Shown here: one piece after another, positions 1 through 5,455 of the stretch
How the letters are laid out: every line of letters begins with the position of its first letter
Position numbering within the stretch: the stretch's first letter is position 1
NCBI GenBank assembly: GCA_016296165.1
Contig: JAEDJV010000101.1
Coordinates: 1-8,848 of the forward strand
Length of the DNA stretch: 8,848 nt
From: Oscillospiraceae bacterium
GTDB lineage: Bacteria; Bacillota; Clostridia; Oscillospirales; Ruminococcaceae
Direction: 5' to 3'
Notes under the pieces: model-generated
What the model saw: only the letters and a program-made list of their open reading frames with translations
What the model was told of the DNA's origin: nothing
The model's database searches: none
Made by a program: the position numbers and the translations under genes

Positions 1-75
1 ATAACTGAAGCTTCAGCAACAGTTTCAAGCAACTGCGGTCCCGGCACAATAGGAATAATATATATCAGAAAATGA
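1..75 (+). CDS. C-terminal end of a DegV-family (fatty-acid-binding) protein, partial
   Basis: An open frame runs from base 1 to a TGA at 73-75 and encodes 24 residues ending SSNCGPGTIGIIYIRK. The Ser-Ser/His-x-Gly-Pro-x-Thr-(hydrophobic) ending is typical of the C-terminus of DegV-family proteins, which bind fatty acids; in Gram-positives related FakB proteins hand them to the kinase FakA. The frame is open from the window edge, so the start lies outside. The stop lies 9 nt before the next gene's ATG and overlaps its ribosome binding site, which suggests one transcript and translational coupling. The call rests on 24 residues only. An unrelated protein with a similar tail is possible. Confidence 0.6.
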   Translation: MTEASATVSSNCGPGTIGIIYIRK

Positions 76-84
76 GGATTTACC

Positions 85-1446
85 ATGAAAAATATTTTAA
101 TAGTAGACGACAACAAAATCAATCTTACAGCTGCAAAAAATGCATTAAATGATGTTTACAAAGTTACAGCGGTTATTTCCGGAGAGCAGGCTCTGAGATT
201 TCTCTCCTCAAACACACCTGATCTCATACTCCTCGATATTAATATGCCGGAGATGGATGGTTATGAAGTTCTTGAAAAAATCCGTCAGATTGACAGGCTG
301 ATGTACATACCTGTCGTGTTTCTGACAGCTGACAATGACGCTCAGACCGAAAGCAAATGTCTTGAAGCCGGTGCTGTTGATTTTATTGCAAAACCTTTTG
401 TTCCAATAGTAATGCGTTCAAGAATAAGCAGAGTTATTGAACTTGAGGAACTAAGAAAAAGCCTTGCAGTTAAACTGGATGAAAAAATACGTGAAGTATC
501 AGATATGAAAAGCCGTACTTCAAAGGATACTCTCACCGGACTGTGGAACAGAACTTATACTGAAGAAACTGTCAATTTTCTTCTCTCTGAAGGAATTAAG
601 GGCGCGCTGTTCATGATTGACATGGACAACTTCAAACTGATTAATGACAAATACGGACATATCGCCGGCGACAATACACTTAAAATGTTCGCTGACACTA
701 TGCGTAATCATTCTTCAGAACAGGATATTCTCTGCCGTATAGGCGGCGATGAATTCATTATGTTTATCAGAGACGTTAATGAAAAGAAAAAGCTTGGTGA
801 TATGGCTGCCGGGATAATTAACGAACTTACTGAAAAAATCAAGGATACCGGTTATGATACAAATACATCAGTTTCTATCGGTATCTCCCTGTCTCCTGTA
901 GATGGAACAGAATTCAGTCAGTTATACAATTCTGCTGACAAATCCCTTTATTTTGTAAAACAGAACGGCAAGGGTTCTTTCCACTTCTTCAGCGACCAGC
1001 ATCTTCAGGAAAAAGAACGTTCTGAAAATATAGTTGATATAAAATTTATCAGAGACCTCATGACTCGTTCCGACGCCAATAATGGTTCATACATGCTTAA
1101 TTTTGAATCTTTCAATAATGTATATAACTTTATCCGTCGTTTTGTGGAACGAACAAACCGTATGGTTCAGACAATTCTCTTTACCGTTAATGATGAAAAT
1201 AATGACTTTTCAGAAATCGAAGCAGCACTCGAATCACTGGAATATGCAGTTTTCAGTTCATTAAGGCGAGTTGATGTTTCCACAAGATATTCAAGTAAAC
1301 AGCTTATCGTTATTCTGATTGATTCGGATAAAGAGGGCGGTGTTTCAGTTGCTCAGAGGATAATCAGCTGTTTTGAAGGTATGTGCAATAAACCGAACAT
1401 TCACATAACATATGACATCGCACGCATGGAGGGATTATCAAATTAA
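85..1446 (+). CDS. REC-GGDEF response regulator (diguanylate cyclase) with a degenerate second GGDEF-like domain
   Basis: Residues 1-120 form a receiver domain with acidic pair D8/D9, phosphoacceptor D51 (LLDINMPEMDG), T81 and K103. Residues 145-305 form a GGDEF domain with DTLTGLWNR (148-156), DMDNFKLINDKYGH (179-192) and an intact GGDEF at 220-224, so cyclic-di-GMP synthesis from two GTP is predicted. The inhibitory RxxD site normally five residues before GGDEF reads SEQD here, so it is missing. Residues 315-453 look like a second, catalytically dead GGDEF fold: RRVD (394-397) precedes RYSSKQL, where RYGGDEF would be. No membrane segment is visible, so the protein is cytosolic. The start is supported by GAGG at 74-77, 7 nt upstream. 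A partner histidine kinase is not in the window. The family call is strong; the second domain is inferred from motif alignment. Confidence 0.93.
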   Translation: MKNILIVDDNKINLTAAKNALNDVYKVTAVISGEQALRFLSSNTPDLILLDINMPEMDGYEVLEKIRQIDRLMYIPVVFLTADNDAQTESKCLEAGAVDFIAKPFVPIVMRSRISRVIELEELRKSLAVKLDEKIREVSDMKSRTSKDTLTGLWNRTYTEETVNFLLSEGIKGALFMIDMDNFKLINDKYGHIAGDNTLKMFADTMRNHSSEQDILCRIGGDEFIMFIRDVNEKKKLGDMAAGIINELTEKIKDTGYDTNTSVSIGISLSPVDGTEFSQLYNSADKSLYFVKQNGKGSFHFFSDQHLQEKERSENIVDIKFIRDLMTRSDANNGSYMLNFESFNNVYNFIRRFVERTNRMVQTILFTVNDENNDFSEIEAALESLEYAVFSSLRRVDVSTRYSSKQLIVILIDSDKEGGVSVAQRIISCFEGMCNKPNIHITYDIARMEGLSN

Positions 1447-1447
1447 T

Positions 1448-2029
1448 TTATTTCAGACTTTCTATTATACCTGAATATACAGTAAACGCAACCATCTTCT
1501 GATATTCCGGATCTTCAAGTCTGGCTGCCTCCTCCGGATTCGAGAGAAATCCGCATTCAACCATTACAGTAGGATTTTCAGAAAAATAACATAAAAACAA
1601 CTCTTTTCCGCATTCTTTGATTTCACGTTTATTTTCCGGCTGAAGATACTCCACGAATTTATTCTGAATGTTTTGTGCTATATCTCTGCTCTTTGAGGAA
1701 CCCTTAGTGGAATAAAACATCTGAGCCCCGCTGTACTTCGGATCAGTGTACTGATTCTGATGTATCGAAATGCAGATTGCGTTCTTATGTTCATTAAACT
1801 TCGCAAGACGGTTATCCATATCAGAACTTTTCTGATTTGCTATCCCCTCTATTCCATCATCATGTATGGATCTGTCAGTATCACGTGTAACATCTGTTTC
1901 AAACCCGGAAGCCTCAAACATATCCCTTAGTGTAAGAAGAATATTCAGGTTTATCCCCTTTTCCGGTGTTCCGTCCGCGGCTGAACATCCGCCGTCTATT
2001 CCACCATGTGGTGCATATGTCTTAATCAT
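1448..2029 (-). CDS. CwlD-like N-acetylmuramoyl-L-alanine amidase (Amidase_3), N-terminally shortened
   Basis: This is a zinc amidase cleaving the bond between MurNAc and the stem-peptide L-alanine. Family motifs run in order: HGGIDGG with ligand H8, EKGINL with ligand E23, TRDTD (48-52), SIHQN with ligand H90, GAQMFY (101-106) and VECGFLSN with catalytic E158. At 193 residues the protein begins almost at the first zinc ligand, whereas CwlD-type relatives usually carry an N-terminal signal or anchor segment. The usual xDPGHGG reads YAPHGG here. The start is well placed: GAGGA (2036-2040) lies just upstream and an in-frame TGA at 2039-2041 blocks extension. Codons 1-7 repeat sequence found 75 bp upstream beside the recombinase, so the original 5' end was probably replaced. 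It may be active but unexported, or a decaying fragment. It ends 1 nt from the convergent regulator gene. Confidence 0.88.
   Translation of the reverse strand: MIKTYAPHGGIDGGCSAADGTPEKGINLNILLTLRDMFEASGFETDVTRDTDRSIHDDGIEGIANQKSSDMDNRLAKFNEHKNAICISIHQNQYTDPKYSGAQMFYSTKGSSKSRDIAQNIQNKFVEYLQPENKREIKECGKELFLCYFSENPTVMVECGFLSNPEEAARLEDPEYQKMVAFTVYSGIIESLK
2009..2026. repeat. Direct repeat copy 1, inside the amidase 5' end (candidate att sequence)
   Basis: TGGTGCATATGTCTTAAT on the plus strand matches 17 of 18 bases of the copy at 2084-2101. It encodes amidase residues 2 to 7. The bases just left of it form a small dyad, CACCA-TG-TGGTG (2002-2013). The position between a chromosomal gene and a recombinase gene suggests an attachment-site remnant, but this is inference. 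Confidence 0.6.
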
Positions 2030-2077
2030 GGTCGTTCCTCAAACAACGTAATTTCGACATTTAAAGCAACTGAACAG

Positions 2078-2083
2078 ATTATA
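2078..2083 (-). promoter_or_regulatory. Possible -10 box for the amidase gene
   Basis: The minus strand reads TATAAT here, about 50 bp upstream of the amidase ATG, with a predicted start near 2071. No convincing -35 lies 16-18 bp upstream (best is CCTATA), so this is weak. If real, the promoter overlaps the left edge of the repeat and would have been created at the element junction. Read-through from the recombinase gene is the alternative source of transcript. Confidence 0.3.
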
Positions 2084-2101
2084 TGGTGCATATGTGTTAA
2101 T
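2084..2101. repeat. Direct repeat copy 2, between amidase and recombinase (candidate att sequence)
   Basis: TGGTGCATATGTGTTAAT differs from copy 1 (2009-2026) at one base. The offset is exactly 75 bp, so the two copies are in the same codon phase: this one would read INTYAP where the amidase reads IKTYAP, but it has no start codon and its frame closes at 2039-2041. Weaker similarity extends to about 2107. It lies 14 bp beyond the recombinase stop codon, where an element end would be expected. Confidence 0.6.
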
Positions 2102-2115
2102 ATAGGTTTTAATAT

Positions 2116-3693
2116 TTAAATCTTCCAGTCGATAATGATCTCACGTGGTTCGCCGTTATCTGTTTTTCTTCCGATATAGATCTGTTCGATGAATTCATCA
2201 GCGATCTCACGTGTTATCTCATCAATATGAGTATATTTTTTTATCAGGTCATTTTTCATTATCTCATTATCAATGGAATCATTTATCTCCTGTATTCTTG
2301 CAGTCAGCTTTTCCTGCTGTGCAAGAAAGGAGTTATTTTTATTTTCGATGTCTTTACTGAACATCATGTATTGTTCTTTTGTTATCAGACCTTCAAGCCT
2401 GTCATTATAAAGCTGATACTGTTTTGTGCTTATTTTGTTTATCTCAGCTGTTAATGAATCGTATTCGTTCTGATAAGTTTCAAGGAGACTGCTTTTTGTA
2501 TCTTTTATGCTTATTGAATTAAGATCACAGTATCCTGCTATTAACTGATTAAGCTGATCAGCTATTGTTTTTTCAAGAGTTTTTCCGCTTATCGCATTTC
2601 GTTCACTGCATACCATAGCACCTGTTTTATATGAACCGCAGACTAACTGGTAATAGGTTCTGGTTCGTGCTTTATTATAGTATACGTCTCGTTTCATCGG
2701 ACTTTTGCAGTGAAGACATTTTACTTTTCCGGAAAGAGGAGAAAGTGTCTGCGTTGTTCTTGAAACACGCTGACGGCTCTGAAGACGCTGCTTTGTTTTC
2801 TCCCAGGTTTCCATGTCAATTATCGGTTCATGAGTGCCGGTAACTCTTATCCAGTCTTTTTCAGGGACTTTGAGTTTCTTCTTGTTTTTGTAGCTTACGT
2901 TATGGGATTTTCCCTGAACAAGCGTTCCGGTATATGTCTCATTTCTTATCATTGTATAGATAGTAGTGTGTGTCCACAGACCGTTGTTCACACTTGTTTC
3001 TTCATTATGATTAACGTACTTGCTTTTGCACTGTCTCTTGTATTCAGACGGGCTTGGGATGTTTTTTTCGTTTAATCTTTTTACTATCTCACGATATCCA
3101 TAACCTTCAGTAAACCACCTGAATATATCATGCACTACCGGAGCTGTCTTTTCATCAATGATAAGATGATTCTTATTATCCGGATCAACAAGATATCCGT
3201 ACGGAGCAAATGAGCCGGTAAATTCGCCGTTTGAACGTTTGGCTTTTAGTGTTCTTCTGATGTTTTCAGAAGTTTCCTCAAGATACCATTCATTTGTAAG
3301 ACCGAGTATCTGTCTTGTTTTTTTATTGGCATGGTCATCAGTATCTGCATGATCAACTACACTGATAAAACGAATGCCCCATTCAATAAACTTGTTATGA
3401 AGATATTTTTCGATAATCTCCATATCTCTTGAAAAACGTGACTGTGACTTGCAGAGAACGATGTTCACACGCTTGTTTTCACAATCCTCAAGCATTCGTC
3501 TGAAATCAGGTCTTGAAGAATCTGCACCGCTGTAATCTTCATCACAGTAGATATCGTAAATATCCCAGTTTCGTTCCTTGCAGTAAGCCTTTAACATCAT
3601 TTTCTGGTTCTGTATGCTGTCACTTTCATCAGTTTTAAATCGTTTATCTCTGTCCTCAGAAGACAAACGAACATATATTGCAACCTGTACCAT
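2116..3693 (-). CDS. Large serine recombinase (site-specific integrase/excisionase)
   Basis: At 525 residues the protein has the full large-serine-recombinase layout. The resolvase catalytic domain spans about 1-150, with YVRLS placing the nucleophile at S11, SIQNQ at 26-30, DEDYSGADSSRPDF at 51-64 and the KSQSRFSRDME segment at 82-92 holding catalytic arginines. The recombinase DNA-binding domain spans about 160-300 (APYGY, IRNETYTGTLVQGK). A zinc ribbon has C326, C329, C352 and C362. A coiled-coil stretch (about 400-480) is followed by a C-terminal tail. It should cut and rejoin att sites by a phosphoserine mechanism, integrating and excising the element. It is the last gene of the minus-strand cluster and ends beside the candidate att repeat. 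AAGGA lies about 11 nt before the ATG, slightly long. A consensus promoter sits upstream (3754-3782). All expected catalytic residues appear present. Confidence 0.95.
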   Translation of the reverse strand: MVQVAIYVRLSSEDRDKRFKTDESDSIQNQKMMLKAYCKERNWDIYDIYCDEDYSGADSSRPDFRRMLEDCENKRVNIVLCKSQSRFSRDMEIIEKYLHNKFIEWGIRFISVVDHADTDDHANKKTRQILGLTNEWYLEETSENIRRTLKAKRSNGEFTGSFAPYGYLVDPDNKNHLIIDEKTAPVVHDIFRWFTEGYGYREIVKRLNEKNIPSPSEYKRQCKSKYVNHNEETSVNNGLWTHTTIYTMIRNETYTGTLVQGKSHNVSYKNKKKLKVPEKDWIRVTGTHEPIIDMETWEKTKQRLQSRQRVSRTTQTLSPLSGKVKCLHCKSPMKRDVYYNKARTRTYYQLVCGSYKTGAMVCSERNAISGKTLEKTIADQLNQLIAGYCDLNSISIKDTKSSLLETYQNEYDSLTAEINKISTKQYQLYNDRLEGLITKEQYMMFSKDIENKNNSFLAQQEKLTARIQEINDSIDNEIMKNDLIKKYTHIDEITREIADEFIEQIYIGRKTDNGEPREIIIDWKI

Positions 3694-3753
3694 TATAATC
3701 TACATCCTTTACAATTAAAATGAAAAGGGTGCAATACAGTTTTTAACAAACTT

Positions 3754-3782
3754 ATTATACCACTTTTCATCTGTTTTTTCAA
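3754..3782 (-). promoter_or_regulatory. Consensus sigma-A promoter for the recombinase gene
   Basis: On the minus strand TTGAAA (3782-3777) is followed by a 17-nt spacer and TATAAT (3759-3754), giving a predicted start near 3747 and a leader of about 54 nt. The -35 box begins one base past the stop codon of the 43-aa gene. The recombinase can therefore be expressed apart from the replication/mobilization transcript. No obvious operator dyad of the 6966/7016 type is present here. Confidence 0.7.
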
Positions 3783-3914
3783 TTATCCTGCTCTGCGCAT
3801 TTTTTCTGCTTCACTGTTTATGATACGTTCCAGTATTACAGTAATCTTCTTTTTTAATTCGTCTGTATCTTTGGTTATAAAATTGTTTATTACTTTGATG
3901 TTTTCGTTTTGCAT
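3783..3914 (-). CDS. Small charged 43-aa protein of unknown function
   Basis: An ATG at 3914-3912 opens a 43-residue frame ending in TAA at 3785-3783. The ribosome binding site is excellent: GGAGGAG at 3927-3921, 6 nt before the ATG, stronger than those of the neighbouring relaxase and recombinase. The product starts MQNENIKVINNF, ends AEKMRRAG and is rich in Lys, Glu, Ile and Asn, consistent with one or two amphipathic helices. There is no signal peptide or membrane segment. Its place between relaxase and recombinase, and its size, would suit a recombination directionality factor or a small DNA-binding accessory, but no recognisable motif supports either. I do not recognise the family. Confidence 0.6.
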   Translation of the reverse strand: MQNENIKVINNFITKDTDELKKKITVILERIINSEAEKMRRAG

Positions 3915-3982
3915 TGCTGTCTCCTCCTGTAACATAATTATGATTGTTTCTCTCTGTATATTAATAAAAATATTGCAGCAGT

Positions 3983-5227
3983 TTATCTGTTAGCTTCATG
4001 CGTTTGGGGTTTCTCGTGAAGTTTTTCAGGGCGATGCTTTCTGATAAAAGAAATTCTGTCTGTCATGAATTCATAAAACTCCGATGTGAGAGCCATTATC
4101 TCAATAAACAGCATAAGATCATTTATCTTATCCTTAAGGCGCTGTATCAAAGAAGATGAACGTGCTTCCTCTTTTATTGCTTCTCTTGAAAAGTAACGGG
4201 GTTCAGAAGGCTTGTATTTTTCAAGTTCAGTTTTAAGTGTGTTTATCTGATTATCTTTTTCAGCAAGTTCTTCTTTAAGCTGCTTATTTTCCTTTACTGC
4301 TTTTTTCTCTGTTTTTATATCAGCAATCTGTTTCTTGGCAAGCTTGCTTACATTTTCATACTCTTCTTTAGGAACAGTTACTTTACTGCCAAACATCGTT
4401 CTGCCTACTTCGATACTATCAATATTTGTTATTCTGGTAACCTGTTCTGAAGTCTCTTTAAGAATGGTTTCATTCTCATCTATCATGGTTTTTAACTTTG
4501 TGTTTTCAGCCTTAAGTTTTTCTATTTCCTGTTTTGCATTATCAAGTTCAATAAAGACTTCTTTCGCATACGTTCCTCTTGCTTTCTCAGGCTTTTTTAC
4601 TTCAATTCCATGTTCTTCACATATCTGCTTCATAACCTGATATTCTCTTTCACGCCAGCGTGCAATTGCGTTTTTATCTTTACCAAATCCCATTTCTTCA
4701 AGAGCTTTTGAGATACTGTTTCTGGTATCAAGTTTTGCATTATAGTGTGCAAAGGGAATATAATCAAAGTGAAGATGCGGTGTTGCCTCATCCATATGCA
4801 GAACCGCATTAAAGACGTAGAAGTTAGGGTTTCGTTCCTGAAATCCGTTCATGTATTCAATCAGACATTCTTTGGCTGTTTCAGAATCAGCAGTTCCACA
4901 TGCAGTATCTTTCATCGTACCAATCTGCATTAAATCTTCATAAAAACTTTTTTCCTTGTTGGATGACTGAATTACATTGTCAGAGTAATCATGCTTAAAG
5001 AGGTGCTGGTAATAGTCAGTAATGTGTCTTGACTTTATTTTCTGCTGCCTGTTATGTCTGATCACAGCTTCCTGAAAAAGATAATCATAAGCATCTTTTA
5101 CAGGCTGCTGTTTGAAAATTATATTTTCTTTTATTCTTTCATTATCAATATGTTTAGCGACGAAAGTTCTGTTGTTGTGTGTCAGTGAACCTTTTCCCTG
5201 ACAGAATGATATGCTTTTTTCGTTCAT
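3983..5227 (-). CDS. MobV-type relaxase (Pre/Mob plasmid recombination/mobilization protein)
   Basis: This protein should nick oriT and pilot the transferred strand. With the start at 5227 it has 414 residues. It opens with FCQGKGSLTHNNR, where H17-N18-x-R20 fits MobV motif I, and carries the metal-binding motif HMDEATPHLHFD at 144-155 (H144, D146, E147, H151, H153). WREREYQVMKQICEEHGI (191-208) is also typical of the family. Residues 225-340 are a long charged coiled coil, followed by a helical C-terminal tail. The frame stays open 37 codons further upstream to 5338, but those codons overlay a run of hairpins and do not look like protein, so the internal ATG is preferred. Its ribosome binding site (AAAGAGAG) is weak. 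It is transcribed in the same direction as the DUF3987, 43-aa and recombinase genes. Confidence 0.9.
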   Translation of the reverse strand: MNEKSISFCQGKGSLTHNNRTFVAKHIDNERIKENIIFKQQPVKDAYDYLFQEAVIRHNRQQKIKSRHITDYYQHLFKHDYSDNVIQSSNKEKSFYEDLMQIGTMKDTACGTADSETAKECLIEYMNGFQERNPNFYVFNAVLHMDEATPHLHFDYIPFAHYNAKLDTRNSISKALEEMGFGKDKNAIARWREREYQVMKQICEEHGIEVKKPEKARGTYAKEVFIELDNAKQEIEKLKAENTKLKTMIDENETILKETSEQVTRITNIDSIEVGRTMFGSKVTVPKEEYENVSKLAKKQIADIKTEKKAVKENKQLKEELAEKDNQINTLKTELEKYKPSEPRYFSREAIKEEARSSSLIQRLKDKINDLMLFIEIMALTSEFYEFMTDRISFIRKHRPEKLHEKPQTHEANR

Positions 5228-5249
5228 ATATATTTCTCTCTTTCTTATC

Positions 5250-5353
5250 TGCCTACGCAGTAAGATATCGTGCGCAGCACGTTTTTTACCCTTGTTCAAG
5301 GGTAACTCCATAGCTCTTTTGAAGTGATTCCACCACAAAAGATCAGGAGCTCT
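5250..5353. other. Candidate oriT: cluster of inverted repeats upstream of the relaxase
   Basis: Four dyads are packed into about 100 bp just before the relaxase start: CTGC-N4-GCAG (5250-5261); CGTGC-GCA-GCACG (5269-5281), followed by six T on the plus strand; ACCCTTG-TT-CAAGGGT (5288-5303), a perfect 7-bp arm; and a longer split stem in which AGCTCTTTTG starting near 5313 pairs with CAAAAG plus AGCT ending near 5352. MobV oriT sites typically lie immediately 5' of the relaxase gene and contain inverted repeats next to the nick. The nick position cannot be identified by eye. The second dyad plus T-run could instead be a plus-strand terminator. Confidence 0.5.
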
Positions 5354-5386
5354 GCCGAGGGCATTTCATATAAATCACATTTTCAT

Positions 5387-5447
5387 CATTTTCCGCATTA
5401 TCGGATAAGAACTGTCGAAACTGAAAATGTCGAAAATGCGGAAAATG
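5387..5447. repeat. Iteron-like 9-bp repeats within a 13-bp inverted repeat (candidate replication origin)
   Basis: GAAAATG occurs three times on the plus strand at exact 9-bp steps (5423, 5432, 5441). Two more minus-strand copies, also 9 bp apart, lie within 5380-5396. The outer elements form a perfect 13-bp inverted repeat, CATTTTCCGCATT (5387-5399) and AATGCGGAAAATG (5435-5447). TGTCGAAA is also repeated at 5413 and 5428. Nothing like a terminator T-run follows on the minus strand. Equal-phase repeats immediately downstream of a replication-type gene suggest initiator binding sites. Relaxase regulation is an alternative. Confidence 0.55.
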
Positions 5448-5455
5448 TATAAATA

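Noticed and set aside
2137..2213. 11-bp direct repeat GATCTCACGTG at 2137 and 2203
   Set aside because: It lies inside the recombinase coding sequence, where both copies encode Arg-Glu-Ile with the same codons. Chance codon use explains it better than a binding site.
3933..3942. Palindrome CATAATTATG upstream of the 43-aa gene
   Set aside because: A 10-bp AT-rich palindrome is expected by chance in this composition, and no promoter of matching quality overlaps it.
5269..5287. CGTGCGCAGCACG followed by six T as a plus-strand intrinsic terminator
   Set aside because: No plus-strand gene ends nearby, the stem is only 5 bp, and it sits in a run of other dyads before the relaxase. It is treated as part of the oriT candidate.
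5228..5338. 37-codon upstream extension of the relaxase frame starting MWWNHFKRAM
   Set aside because: It overlays several inverted repeats and lacks family similarity, and the internal ATG at 5227 starts exactly where the conserved relaxase N-terminus begins.
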